Positions 45,910 to 58,279 of a stretch of DNA of 64,000 nt are shown one piece after another. The position numbers and the translations under genes are program-made. This DNA is from Tausonia pullulans. Its lineage: Eukaryota > Basidiomycota > Tremellomycetes > Cystofilobasidiales > Mrakiaceae. Numbering within the stretch: the first letter of the stretch is position 1; each line of letters begins with the position of its first letter. Location of the stretch: positions 248,001-312,000 of the forward strand of contig OX637625.1 in NCBI GenBank assembly GCA_951802195.1, in the 5' to 3' direction. The notes below the pieces were generated by a model. The model did no database searches and was not told the origin of the DNA. It worked only from the letters and a program-made list of their open reading frames with translations.

Positions 45910-48562
45910 TCAGGGCTTGGCGCGTCCAGGCCAGCGAGGGTAAAGTGAGCAGTCCCTGACAGTCCATCGGTGGCAAATCCAAGCGAGAAGACGCTGTTGT
46001 GCGCGCATGAGCGTCAGTCTAGCAATTCTATCATAGGAAGTCAATGTGGCAGCGCAAACTGACCTCGACACCAAGGCCGTAGCCACCATGCTCGCACGTT
46101 CCGTACTTGCGCTGGTCGGTGAACCAGTAGTACGGGGCCGGGTCGATGTTCTCGCGCTTGTAGCCCTCAAATAGCTCGGCGAGGTCCGTAATGCGCATCG
46201 AGCCACCAACGATCTCGCCGACGCCAGGCATGAGGAGGTCGACGGACTCAGTGTATTCCTCGTCGCCGGGGCACTTCTTCATGTAGAACGCCTGAACAAA
46301 CAGCAGAGACATCAGTAAGAGGTCACGAGCAGGAAGAGGTTGCAGGCAGCTCGCGGACCTTGATCTCCTTGGGGAAGCGCGTGAGGAAGACGGGGACGCC
46401 CATCTGATCCGTCATGCGGCGCTCGGCAGCCTCAGCAATGTCGTCTCCGACACGGTGAGGCCTCATTTCATGCGTCTCCTCGTCCTCGCAGAGGATATCG
46501 TTCTCAATACAGTATTTGATGGCATCGCGATACTCCATGCGCTTGAAGGGGCGGACGGGGGTCTCGAACTCCGGGTTGAGGAACTTGATGAGCGCCGCCG
46601 TCTTAGGGTCGGCAAGGAGGCGGTCGATGACAGTGCAAATCTGGAATGGAGAAACAAGCGGCGTCAGACAACGGGAGCAGAATGGATAGACCAAGGACAA
46701 CGCACCATCGCCTCAATGTGGTCCATGAGCTGGTCAAAGTTGATGAAAGCAAGCTCAGCCTCGAGATGAGTGTACTCCGCGAGATGTCTGGCGGCGGGCG
46801 AGGGATTTCGTCAGCACCAAGAGAAGCGCGAGTCTGAAAGACATGCGACCCACCTCCGGGTGTGCGAGTTCTCGGCACGGAAGGACTCTTGGATGCAGTA
46901 GACGTCTCCGAGCGAGGGCAGGCATGTCTCAAGATAGAGCTGGGACGACTGGGTGAGGTAGGCGTCCTCGTTGTAGTACTTGATAACGAAGAGAGTTGAG
47001 CCACCCTCGACCGATGTCTGGACCATCGCGGGAGGGGTGACCTCGAGGACGTCGCGCTCATCAAACGCCCGGCGGAACTCGCGAAGGACCGCACCGCGGA
47101 CCTTAATGACCGAGGCGGCGGTGTGAGTTCGGATGGCGAGGTGGCGGATGTCCGGGTCGTGGGTACGCTCGCGATCGAGCTCAATGTTCTTTGAAGGAGG
47201 TGCGCGCGCAAGTCAGCTCGGGGCGACCTTCTCGTCCACTTTAAAGGCCAATACTCACGTCGGGGACACGGCTGACAAAGGCCTCTTCACCTCCGGGAGC
47301 GGTGCCGATGGTCTTCCACCAATCGGCGATGAGCTCGTGGCCTCCCTCGGCGGTCTTGCCCTCGAGAGGAACTTTGAGAGTTCCAGTGATCTCGACGGTC
47401 GACTCGCGGACAATGTCGAGGGCATCGATGGTCTTGGTCTGAAGAGCAGGAGTTGGCAGTTTGTGACTCGTCTCAGCAAGCGACACCGGCCAGGCAGATA
47501 GACAAATGACCACAACTCACAAGAGGACCGGAGAGGACGACCTGAAGGTAGCCCGAGCCGTCACGGACGTCCATAAAGATGTTGTCCTTGCCGACTCGAA
47601 GACGGTGGACCCATCCGAAAACACGGATCCGCTGATCCCGGAGCTTCTCAAGCTCGTCGTGCTTGATCTTGGTCTGAGAAGAGGGGGGGAGGGAGAACAG
47701 GAGCGCAGGCCGAAACGCGTCGTCAGTGACGAGCACCGTATCCAACGAGGTAAAGAGCAAGGACGGACCCTGGTAGCCTTGTCGGCTCCCTCCGGCTCGG
47801 AGAGAACGATCTTGGACGCCTCCTCACGCTGCTTCGCCTGCCTCACGCGCTTCTCTTCGTCCTCCTTCTCCCTCTTCGCCCTTGTCGCCTCCTCCTTCTC
47901 CTTCCGCTTCACCTCGGTATCCCAAGCCTTCTTGGCTTTCTTCGCTCCTGCACCCGTGATCGGGTCGAATGTTCCGGAGACAGTCTCCTCCCCGGGGGCA
48001 GGCTTGGCCTTCTTGACGAGGAACGTCGGGATTGACTCGAGACCGTGCGCGAGAACGGCGGCTTGGAGGGAGGAGTAAGGAGCGGACTGGGTGCCGGTCG
48101 GGGCGGACTCGGGAACGGTGCCCTCGAGGGACTCGTCGACGTAGATGTTGGAGGCTGGGTAGGGAGGAAGAGGAGGATTAAACATGGCCAGAAAAAAGAA
48201 GGGGGGGCACGAGCGAAACAGGACGACAGCGAGGCGGGGGGGGATTAAAAGACACAATCGTTCTCCCTTCCGTCCTCCTGGCCAGCTAAGGCAGTTCTCT
48301 GGCTGGTCTGACATCTCGCGCAGGAAGCCAGTCTCATGCTGCATAGAATAGAGGCAAGACCACGCGAACAGGCACGAGACACGAGCGCCGGACCGTCGTG
48401 AGCCGGCTCATGCGCGTGCTAGAGCGAGGACGCGAGAGTGCGGCGAGGTGGAAGGGTAGGCCACGACTTACCAGCGGCAGAGGAGATGCCGAGGGCCTGA
48501 GTGGCGGCCGAGAGGCCGTCGACGACGGCGTCCTTGGACTTCGCGAGAATCGAGTCAGACAT
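45910..48562 (-). CDS. DED81: Cytosolic asparaginyl-tRNA synthetase
   Basis: Exon 1 is 48562-48472 ([16 protein letters not shown] and onward) and exon 2 starts at 48154 with [14 protein letters not shown]; the splice is in phase. Fungal cytosolic AsnRS has this Ile-Tyr-Val-Asp-Glu N-terminal domain, followed by a Lys/Arg/Glu-rich helix. The OB fold follows with [15 protein letters not shown] and [15 protein letters not shown], and then the class II core. Motif 2 is [19 protein letters not shown], near 46740-46900; other landmarks are [17 protein letters not shown] and the [15 protein letters not shown] segment near the end. The stop is at 45910-45912. It charges tRNA-Asn in the cytosol. A second in-frame ATG at 48185 (MFNPPLPPY) inside the first intron would give a shorter form if transcription or splicing differed. 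About 200 bp separates its start from the end of the OPT gene. Confidence 0.92.
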
Positions 48563-48763
48563 GGGGTTGATGGTTGATGGTTGATGGTTGAGAAGAGTCG
48601 ACGTGGTTGAGGCTCTCAAATGGGAGACAAGTTATGGCGACGCGCCGCGGGCAAGGATGTGAGACGCAGGCAGGCGACGAGTCATGTTCGACGTCGCTCG
48701 TACTTCTCTATTCTCCTATCTATGACTCACAACCTTACCATAGATTGCAGCATGTTCAATGCC

Positions 48764-51700
48764 TCAGCAAGAAGAGCAGTATCCTCCCTCTCCCCGATGG
48801 CAACCAAAGCAACTAACGACCCCCAGCCCAGCACTCTTCATGACGAGCCCGACGATGCTCGTTAGGCCCTCGCCGAGGACAAAGCCACTCGCGACAACAA
48901 TGACCGCCAGGGGCACTTTTCCGTGGTGCGAATACCGGAGGGCGATGATGCCCCCAATAAGGCGGGCAATGGAGAAGGAGGGCGTGTTAAGGAAGCCGAT
49001 GGCGCTAGGAGACGGAAGACGAGTAGTTAGTGTTGAACGCTGCACCAGGCACAGATTGAGGGCACAAACAAAGCAATTCCACTGGGGATGAGCTTGGTCC
49101 ATCTCGGCGGCCGAGAGAGCAAGACGGGTGAGAGTGACTTGATCGCCGACAGAATGCCGAAGAAAAAGCCGAAAGCGACCATGAACGTCGGTGCATAGGG
49201 GGGAAGATGACCTGTGTTAAGGAGTCGGGCAAGATTGAGCCAGATGGCCGCCGTCGGGACACGGAACGCAGGGCCAGGGATCTCGTAGACGCTCTGAGAA
49301 GAAGCCCAGGCAGTCAGCGGCTGGCGTTCATCAATTATGAATGCGGCAGACTCACCTTGTAAAGTTTGTAAGCTGCCGTCGAGACGAAGACCGACGCAAA
49401 AGAGCCGATCATCTGTCCGTAGAATTGGGACCTGAAGACACGTCCTCCGACAGGTCAGTTGTGGTCGCTCAAGCATATGCGCCACTTCCGAGACGCACCT
49501 CGGCGATGCCTGCAAAAGAGCACCCGTCTTGAGACTGAGAGAAAGCAGTCAGCTAGACCTCACAGGAAGGAAGGCCCACAGCGCTGCTTACTCTTGCATG
49601 AGGTCTCCAGCCTGCTGAGCGCCAGCCTCGGCGACACCTCCAGCGATGATGTTCGCCACGACTGTGAGGCATGCTTGTAAGCGTCCATCAGAGTACGTAG
49701 TGGGAAGACTGGACGAGTCACCGTTATTTGGCTGGAGCACAGCAAAGAGAAGTTGAGAGATCTTGCCGATGCCGGACACCGGGTTGAGGTCGGTCTCGCC
49801 GAGGGCCCGCACGCTTCGGCAGACAGAGTCAGCTCGGTATTACCAACGAAGACTTAGCACACCCACCCAAGCAGACTCAGCAAGCATGCCAGCAGGAACC
49901 CCAGTGCCGTCGCCCACGGCTTGATCGCCTCGACGCCAAACAGCGCCCACACTATCGCAACCCCTCCAACACTCGAAGAGATGAGTCCGATCCAGACCCA
50001 GCTCATCGGGACGAGCCGTTCCGGAGGCTCGAGTTCCTCTTCTTCGTCGTCGTCGGCGTCGAGGTCAACGTAGTCTGTGCCGCGCTCGGTCGAGGCGAAG
50101 AGCTTGGTTTGACGGCGCTGGGCGCGGTGGGAGAGGGCAACATTGAGGGAGGAGATGGCAATGGGAAGGAGGGAGATGATGGACTCGGCGATCTGGAAGA
50201 AAGGAGTAAAGGACTGAATAAGTACACATGGTATGCGGGAGGGGAAGATCGTATCCTTACCATGATGGCCAAAGCGATCCAAAGGATCCAGCCTCGAGCA
50301 CCATCAGTTGAATCAGAAACGGGACCAGGTGCCCAGCCCGAGTTCTTGGCCAGAGGTGAGAGGAGCGCCCAGCCGCATATCATGCCAAGATTCATGGAGA
50401 GCGTCGTCGGAAAGCCCATGATGATGCCTTGGCCGACGTATGAAAGTGATGGCGAGAAACTGGAGCCAAGGGTCGGTGTCAGTGGGAATAGAAGACAGGC
50501 GAGGGAGCAAAAAGACGAAGACCTACGTCCAGAGCCAGCCAGAGGCAAGGTTGCCGAAGACGTCAAAGACCGGAATGGCAAAGATGACGGGGAAAAGAAA
50601 ACTCGCAAACTTTGGGGCAGGCGGAGGTATCAGTTTGATCCTCCAGAGCAGCAACAGCGCGTCTCTCACAGTTAAGCCTGCACTCGCGAGGAAACTGTAG
50701 CCAAGCGCCTTCCAGCCGGCCTCCCCCATACTCTCAATTATGGGCTCCGTCTCCTCGCCGAGAACCTCGTCAATTTCGTCCTCGCCAACGTCCGACGAGG
50801 CAGACGACTGGTCCAGGGGCCGGTAGCGGTTGCGGAGGGTTGAGGCGTCTCCGGCTGTTGAAACATGCGCTGGTTGGGGAGCGTCGTGGAGGACGGCGAT
50901 GAGCTGAGCAGTGGCGGCTGTGTAGGGAAAGAGAACGAGTCAGCGAGTGGCCTGGTTTTTGCCCACGTGTCGCAGGAGCGACTTACTGCCGGACGGGAAA
51001 ACAAGCTTCTCCTTGACAATCTGAAGGAGGTCACAGGGGAAGGGTGAACAAGAGCTTGCGCGTCGTGCGGTCTGGAGAGCGACTCACCACTTGCTTCCTT
51101 AGAGGCTGAGAAAGTTATATGCACGCATCAGTCATCGCATATCCATTCACTTTTTCAGCCAACCGATACTCACAGCCGCTAGAAAGACCCCAAAGAAAGC
51201 GACGGCCAGACACCATGCGATAAGCTGTCCAAAGCTGAGCTTGACAGGCCCTTGCCCATCGATTTTAATGTCGAGCAGCTCGAGCGCAGGGATAATGCCA
51301 ACGAGACCCGCAGCCAGAGGCATCGTGCCAGTTGCGACGGCCGTAGTCTGGAGTACGACGTTCTCCTGAATGGTGAAGGGCTTCATTGATGGGAAGAGGC
51401 GAGGGAGGACGCGGAAGACGCCGAAACCGAGGAGGGCCGATTGAAGGCTGCAAGGAGCACGCAATAACGTCAAGCAGTATCAGCCTCGCAGGAAAGCCGT
51501 TCGTCGTTCGAACAGTCAGGCAGAACGCACGACATCATGGAGATCCATCCAGTCTCTGAAGGGAAATGAGGTCAAGACAAGGGTGCAGGACATGCACGCA
51601 TCAGTCCGACCGGACGTGACCGAAAGAGGTGAAAAGAGCCCTTGGTTGCTTACGAAGACCCTGCGAGCCGTGCAGGCGAGGATATCTATCGATCAGCGAA

Positions 51701-52107
51701 TGCATCGAGACGGGAAGATAAGGCAGACTCACAAAGTAGAGATTTGTGAAGGTCATCAGGCAGCCCACTGTGAGACAGATCCATAGTGACTCTCGTCAGC
51801 CGTCCGCCAGATCGGAAGCGAGGGCCGTTGCTTGCAAGTCAGGACTTACCGGCGAGGCCGACGCCTACGGCTCTCCACTGGTGATAAACGTTATCAGCAT
51901 GAGCACCAGCTACAAATCCCCTTACGCTCCTGAAGTAGAGTGAGCGGCGTACGGTAAAGTCACCCTCGATAGGCTCGTCGCGTCCAGACAGGCTACGCGA
52001 CGAGGAACGGGTGGGCTCGCGCGAAGGTGATCTGTTTGATGGCAAGGCAGGTCAGCGTCCAAACCCTGAGGCAGAGTCTGGCGAGCATCTGACGAGGTGC
52101 GAGCCAT
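48764..52107 (-). CDS. OPT-family membrane transporter (YSL/YGL114W-like)
   Basis: Exon 1 is only 14 nt (52107-52094, MART plus two bases) and joins exon 2 at 52031 to give MARTSSPSREPTRSSS. A hydrophobic core begins WRAVGVGLA, with SLQSALLGFGVFRVLPRL then PLAAGLVGIIPALELL. Later motifs are EPIIESMGEAGWKALGY, FGVEAIKPWATALGFLLA, GETDLNPVSGIGKISQLLFA and NIIAGGVAEAGAQQAGDLM followed by SVYEIPGPAFRVPTAAIW. The block GETDLNPVSGIGK is characteristic of the OPT superfamily members that carry oligopeptides or metal chelates; substrate here is not deducible. About 15 exons. A large acidic loop (DDDEEEELEPPE) lies between two halves. The stop is at 48764-48766, after a Cys-rich last exon. Confidence 0.85.
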
Positions 52108-54007
52108 CAAGAGAAGGTGTGCAAGATTCGACGAAAAGAAAGAGTCGACGAGAGGGTTGGTAAGAGAAAGAGGTGTATATTGAACTGAGTTGAATCAACG
52201 AATCGACGAGGACGGCGACCGTCGAGAGGGGTGGATGCGCGGGAGGAGGGGAGAGAGCCAAGCCAACTTGAGGTGTCCCTACACACATCCATCCCCCTGC
52301 TATCTCAACAATTTCCTCATCTACCCCGTTCTCTCTTCGCGTGTATGAGTGGTTGCGGTATAGCGGTTCCGCTGTGTTCCGCTTCCTAGCTGACCTTCTC
52401 GCATATGACGACCGTCACCTCCAAGCTTCGCTCCACTGCCCTCTACAGCTGATCGCTCCAGTTTGGCTCTCGTTTGATGTGTTCGTCAGGCTGACAGTTG
52501 ACTATCCCGGGGCCGCATCTATATAATGGTCCTGTATCCCTCTCCCTTCAAGGGACCTGCTGTCCTTTCGCTCGCTTAGCGACATGTCGCCGCCCTCCCG
52601 TTCCTGATTTTCCGTGGCGATGCTGCCCCACCCTTCTCCAGCTTGGGGAGATATTATCATCTCTCTCTATCTCCTCCTTCAGTCACCCCAGCCATCTCAA
52701 TCAACTCTCTCGCCTTATTTACCTTATCCGCCTTATGCCGTCCTCCATGGTCGGTCCTCTTCCCGCTTGGGCATCCAACATTGAACCCCCCCCCCCCCCT
52801 TCTCACAGGCCACTCAGGCGCCACCTTGTCGATCACAAGCTCGCCCAGCTCTCATGTCTCGCTTTCTCACACTCGAATTTCCTCTCTGTTCGCAAGACAA
52901 GATCATCATGTTCATCTCCACCACAGCCTCATGCATGCGCAAGGAGGGCTAGGGTGCGCACGCCATCAAAGGCGGAGGCCCAAAGCTGACTCAACGATTC
53001 CCAGCAGGCCCCAAAAATGAGGATATGCTTGTCGCCCGCTCTAGGTGAGAGAGAGCTAATCCTTGTCCACTCAGGTCTCGTGGGACAGGCGAGTTGGTCC
53101 ATCTATTCATCGATCCTTGACTGCGTACACACTCTTGCTCTCTTGTTTCAGCACCCATAGACTGCTTTGACACCCGCGGGAGAGACGAAAGCGCTCGCAG
53201 AGCGGGTCACTGATAGTGAGCGGTTAGGGGACCCGCGTTCACTTTGGCCTCGCACGTAGCCAGTGCGCCATCGCGCTCCTCCGGCGGGAGAACGAGGCAG
53301 GAACTGGGACTGATGGCGACTCACTTATGTTTAAGGCCAGATGGCCCGATCCTTTCGAGCCAAAAGAGAGGTCGTCCGACGGGCAGGGAGTCGTCGAAGC
53401 AGCGGATGAGTTTGCGATGGTGCGCCATTGGCTCGAGAAAGGGAGGCTGAGGATCGCTGTTTGTAGACCAGGGAGGGAGGGCTTGTAGTGATCGCACCAT
53501 CGACAAGGTAGCGGTAGCAGAAGGTGTGGGTGACCATGGGCATCTCCTTCAGAGGATGATGAGCAAGATCCCCAGCGTAGCGTAAGTTACGGACAATCTA
53601 CAGACGTTCTAGCAAGGGGATAAACTTCAGCATCATTGGCTCTAAGCCTGGCTAGCTCGTCCAGAAGACGGATCTGACGCCGAAGGGAGAAGTTTGGTGC
53701 GGTGAGCAGTGATTGAGTTGTCTTCCGCATTGAGAGCGTTTACGTGTATACTTGTGGCGGGCAACTCTTTCGCCCCCATTCTCCCTCCTGATTTTTGACT
53801 TTATCTCTCCCTATCTCTTTATCGCCCTTTTCAATTCATAGGAATTTCACAGAAACAACACGAAACAAATTGAGCAGGAGCTTAGTGCACACATTCACCG
53901 TATCCAGTCGCCATCACTCCCAGCCTCATCTAAAGCTGTGCTCGTATCAGCTCAATATCTGCCCGACGAACGATACGGATTTGGAACTCAGCAATAGAGT
54001 TTCTCAA
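52108..54007. other. Gene-poor stretch beside the ABC relic
   Basis: About 1.9 kb without a recognised gene, containing a 14-nt C run near 52786-52799 and minus-strand frames at 53321-53543 of no known family. AT-rich patches at 53580-54000 precede the ABC relic. Confidence 0.4.
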
Positions 54008-54780
54008 TTAGAATTCACTGATAGAAGTAAGATCCTCGTTTGTGCCCTCCTCGCATAGCTTCCCCTCCTCGATGACGTTGATCCGTTCGGCCCCATCGAT
54101 CATTGATAGGCGATGCGCAATCTTTATGGTCGTCCGACCATCGGAAACTTGGTCAAGCGCTCATCTGAGGAGGGCCTCAAACTCGTGACCAAGAGCCTGG
54201 TCACTGGGGCAAGTGGGGAGGGGGCGCTCAACAAGGAGTTAGAGGGTAAAAAAGAGACTAGCAATTGGGCGCACCCAAGTAGCTTCGTCGAAAAAAAGAA
54301 ATTCTGCTTCGCGAAGCAGTACGCAAACGATTCCAAGACACTGAGTCAGAGAGAGACCAAGAGCGGAGCTAGGAGATCAGCCGTCTTCTCGGACCCTCCA
54401 CTGAGGGCCACCGCCCTCTCCAGGCCGATTTGTGTGTTACAACCATCATATAGACTCAGTATGAATTCTAGTATGCAGGCATCCTTACAAGCCGCTCTGA
54501 GCTCCGAGTTGGACAACTCCCATTGCAAGTTGAGCTTGAGCTTGGGAAGCCAAGGAACGAAACTGTCAGTTGGCGGGGACACACGATTGCAAGATGCTCA
54601 TGATGATCCACCGTTCCCTGATAAAGAATTGCTTCCTGTTAGACAAAGGAGATCCTCTTGAAATAACCGTAAAGTGGGAGTTTCGCGAATGTCCGTCCGC
54701 CGATCGAGGCGGTTCCCAGCGAGGGCTCAGAGAGCCAACTAGCCCAGAGAGGAGTCAACTTTCCACCTCCGGACGGGCTA
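54008..54780 (-). pseudogene. Decayed ABC-transporter nucleotide-binding domain (MDR/Ste6 type)
   Basis: Reading the minus strand in several frames recovers the full order of a P-glycoprotein-type NBD. A Walker A-like SGGGKLT lies near 54770, then SIGGRTFAKLPLYGY and QEAILYQGTV (Q-loop region). ELRAACKDACILEFILSL comes before a damaged LSGG signature near 54380. An ALDQVSDGRTTIKIAHRLS segment (D-loop to H-loop) is near 54100-54160, and the tail INVIEEGKLCEEGTNEDL ends at a stop at 54008. The frame is broken several times and no membrane domain is found, so it is a relic of the C-terminal half only. It abuts the 3' end of CLPTM1 (84 bp away). Age cannot be given, but the motifs are still readable. 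Confidence 0.78.
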
Positions 54781-54863
54781 TTTCTGATATATCTCAAGCG
54801 CTAACAAGGCTCCGTCTTGTTCTATCAAAAGCAATTTTGTCTCGAGACCCCTTTCCTTCTCCC

Positions 54864-57800
54864 TTATTTGTCCTTCTTCGACTCCCCCTCGAGCTCTTTG
54901 GCCTTCTCCTCCTCCTCGTCGATCTCGAATACCTGGCCGTATTCCTGAGGCCCAAGACAACCGAGCCATCAGATGCCAGCATTAATGCGAGGGAAAGGGC
55001 CCAACTCACGTTCGCACGCCTGGGGTCGACGCGGTAGATCCAGCGCTGGTAGAGAAGCACGACGAAGACCACTGCGACCGCGTAATGAGTCAGCAAGTGG
55101 CCTAGGTCGGGTTTGGCGCCATATACGTTGACGTACCATCGTCCTTGAAGCAAGCGAGCCTGTGCAACATAGGCATCGGGACAACAAAGGAGAAGAAGTC
55201 ATCAACAACCGTCGAGAGCGTCTTGTAGACCATCGCTATTGCGTAAAATGAACGGGAAGGGGTAAGGAGTGTCAGAGGGATTAGATGAATAAAGGAATGT
55301 GCGGGAGAGGATGATTTCAGGCAAGGCGATGGCGAACGAACCCTTCATCGGCTGCGGAAGGTAAAGATGGTCAGCCTAAGCCTCCTGCTCGCAGTATAGG
55401 GATGGAATTACCATGTGAGCAACGCTCTTGAGCTTGTAGTTGATAATGAGTTGGGGCACAAGAGTTGCGAAAGCGGATGTATAGCAGAATCCAGCCAGTC
55501 TGTGAGAGATTGTTGGCCTGTCAGTTGAACGGCCGATGTTCGAGCCCTCTTGACGCCTTCGACCTCGCGATATACATGAAAGGCACTCACGTCGTGACAA
55601 TAAACGAGTACCACGACCTGTGGGTGTCGTAAATGAGGGAGTACACGGTGTACGCTCCCAGGCAGGGGACGGCGACCCAAGTGACTATGCGGAACGCGAG
55701 CGCGTCATACTCTTGGGTTTTCTTCTCGTCCTCGGCTAATGAACCACTGGTTAGAGACGGCAGTAAAAGGAAAGCAAATCATTAGTGCTTACTCAGAATC
55801 TTCTTGTCCTCGAAGGTGACGGTGTAAGGGAGACGGCTGCCAGGCGCGGAGGGGAGGAGCTTGATATCGACGATCTTGGTAATCTTCCAAGCTGAAAGAC
55901 CATCGCAACTGTCAACCACACAATCTCACCACTATGGGCAATTAACGCACCCTCGATCAAGAGACCCATGCCCTGGGAGAAGAGGATCATCCAGCTTGTG
56001 TCCGTGTTATTGTCCATGAGGTAGAGGAGAGTGATGAACTGGACGATGCAGTTGGTGATGATGGTCCGGAGTGAGACGCCGACGAGATCATTCTCCTTGC
56101 CCTTCTTCCGCCAGTGGCCAACTGGGTTAAAAAGGCTGCATGTCAGCTAGCAAACGAAGACTTCGAGCTAAAGTTCAACGGACCATCAGAGCTGAAAGCG
56201 AGGAACTCAAACAGCATGTGGAGGATCGTAACAAGGACGGTCGTAGCTAGGAGAATCGGGTTTGTCTGACATCAGGAAAGCGATACTGTCAGTCATAGAA
56301 AGGAGAAGGTGGGCCAACGAGACTCACGTCGGTGAGCATCAGCTGAGGGATAGGAACGTGTGTCAGCGCTGTCGTCTGTCACCAGCCACCGCAACGCACC
56401 TTGATCTGGTCCATCTCGCCACCGTTACCACCATTTGCCACCGCTTGCTGCTCAAAGGACGCTCCGACGGTCTATCAAGAAAATGCAGCGATATAAGCCA
56501 GTGACGAGCCGAGAAAGCAAAACGAGGGGACGCACTGAGTAGAGGGTAAACTTCCAATTGGCGAGAGATGAGACTGTCACACGGAGCGGGAGAGCCGAGG
56601 TCGTGGTGTTGATCTCGGTCATGTGCTCGCGCATGTTCCAAAAGTCGTTGGCAAAGACAATGGGGTACTGAAGAGACTGCGTTAGAGAGGGAAAGTTTGG
56701 AAGAAAGAGGGATGGAACTCACGTGGTAACGCTTGCCGTCAACTGTGGTCTGACCCGAGGGTTCCAGATGAACGTCTTGTCGGAAAGAATGATGTCAAAT
56801 GGGGCTCGGGGAGCCGGCCAAGTCCAGCCATTCTTACATTGCTTCGCCTCCGGAGGCATTTGACCATAGTTGAGGTACTCAACCGGCTGGACGATGGCGA
56901 GGGTGAGGTTCTGGTGCCAGTGAGAGCTGCGAGGAAAAGTCGTTGCTGCCTCAGTCAAGGCGCACCTACATACAGGCCTAGCAAACTCACACGATGGGCG
57001 TTGCACGGTTTTCAGCCTCAATCTCCTCAGGGGTCTGCTCGGCCTCCTTAGTGTCCTCCTTCTTGCCAGAGAGGAGGTTCTTCTCTTTGCGGATAATCTT
57101 TTTCTTATGGTACCTCGTCAGGACTAGTAATAAGGTGTCAGCAGCTGAGAAGGACAGAGAGCAGAGAGCAGGGTCTCACGCTTCCGAACGTGAAGGACCG
57201 AGGCAGGCGAGTAAGAGGGATCCCGAGGGTTAGGGGAGGCCTTGCCGTTGGTGAGGAAGATGTCGGCCCAGAGGGACGCGTTTCTTTGCACGTTCTGCAA
57301 ATGGTTGGTTAAGATCAGCGGTAAGGACGAAGAGGGACGCCCCTGAAGAGCGGTCAGCTCACGGAGGGGATGGGGATCTCAAAGTCTTTGGCGTCATTGA
57401 TCTTTGAAGAGCCGTACTCGATGCCGCGGAAGATGGTGTGAGGGAAGGCGTCGGTGGAGGCCGGGGAGGAAGACGGGTGGAGGGCGGCGTCGAAGTCGAC
57501 CTCTCCTTCGGGCGAGTCCGAGAAGAAAACATACCTATCGTTGAGCCAAGTCAGGAAGATCAGTCGAAGTTCAGGGCCGTCCATACAGTCCAACCCGGAC
57601 ATACATGTCCATCTTGGAGCTGGCGGGCCACATCTGGAAAAGGCAGTGAGCGAGACGATCAGCACATTGGATACTCAACCTCACGAGGCGCGGTAACAAC
57701 ACGCACAGGAACGGCGAGAACATTGGCCGAATTCGCCGGCTTGCTCGTCTGAGCGACCGGGCTCGACCCATCGGTAGGGAACGTGGTAACATCAGGGGCA

Positions 57801-58136
57801 GTAGGGTTGATGGGGTTCTTTGGCCCGAGCTGAAGTGGAAGACAGAAGGAAAGATCAGACGCCTGTCTCTGGGACAAGCTTGTAGCATCAAGCGCACCGC
57901 TTTGTTCATCACGACCTGGACAAGCTGCGTCCCGATCCAGACCATACTGCAGGAAGTTTCAGCGGACTGTCAGTCAGCTGAGAGCAAAGACGGAAGCGCG
58001 ACGCGACGCACGCCATAGTCCTGAGGGAACCCGACATGTTCTCCCAAGAGAAGAAAGAAGCAGGCTCGGTGGCGGCCGGCTGGCCATTGGCGCCTGGGCG
58101 ACGGGCTGCTGCCGAAGGAGCAGGGCGAGTAGACAT
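54864..58136 (-). CDS. CLPTM1-family membrane protein
   Basis: More than ten exons. ATG at 58136 (MSTRPAPSAAARRPGANG). A short disordered leader and the ENMSGSLRTM segment precede the large lumenal domain. This has VWIGTQLVQVVMNKA, YVFFSDSPEGEVDFDA, HTIFRGIEYGSSKINDAKDF, HHWHQNLTLAIV-type and PIVFANDFWNMREHM motifs. The C-terminal multi-span region has ILHMLFEFLAFSSD, LRTIITNCIVQFITLLYLMD, WYSFIVTTLAGFCYT, then FFSFVVPMPMLHRLACFKDD and the closing VVFVVLLYQRWIYRVDPRRAN. This is the CLPTM1 (cleft lip and palate transmembrane 1) family, ER/Golgi polytopic proteins linked in animals to receptor trafficking and lipid scrambling; the fungal role is not well defined. Ends with an acidic tail, stop at 54864-54866. 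It is divergent from the IMPACT gene, with 143 bp between starts. Confidence 0.9.
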
Positions 58137-58279
58137 GCTGCGAATAGGTGATGGTTCGTTGAAGGAGGAGAGAAGACCTGGTTCGTGCAAGAGGGAGGCG
58201 TGCTGGCGGGTGCGCGGTCCTCGTGTCTCGCTCGGCGAGCGCCGATCTTTGCACCCAACCTCCAACCTCTCTCTTTCGG
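58137..58279. promoter_or_regulatory. Very short divergent promoter, CLPTM1 / IMPACT-type gene
   Basis: 143 bp between start codons, leaving little room for two leaders. No TATA-like box was recognised. Confidence 0.55.

Noticed and set aside
53321-53543. Minus-strand frames near the ABC relic as part of the same transporter
   Set aside because: They lie beyond the stop of the relic and match no ABC segment.
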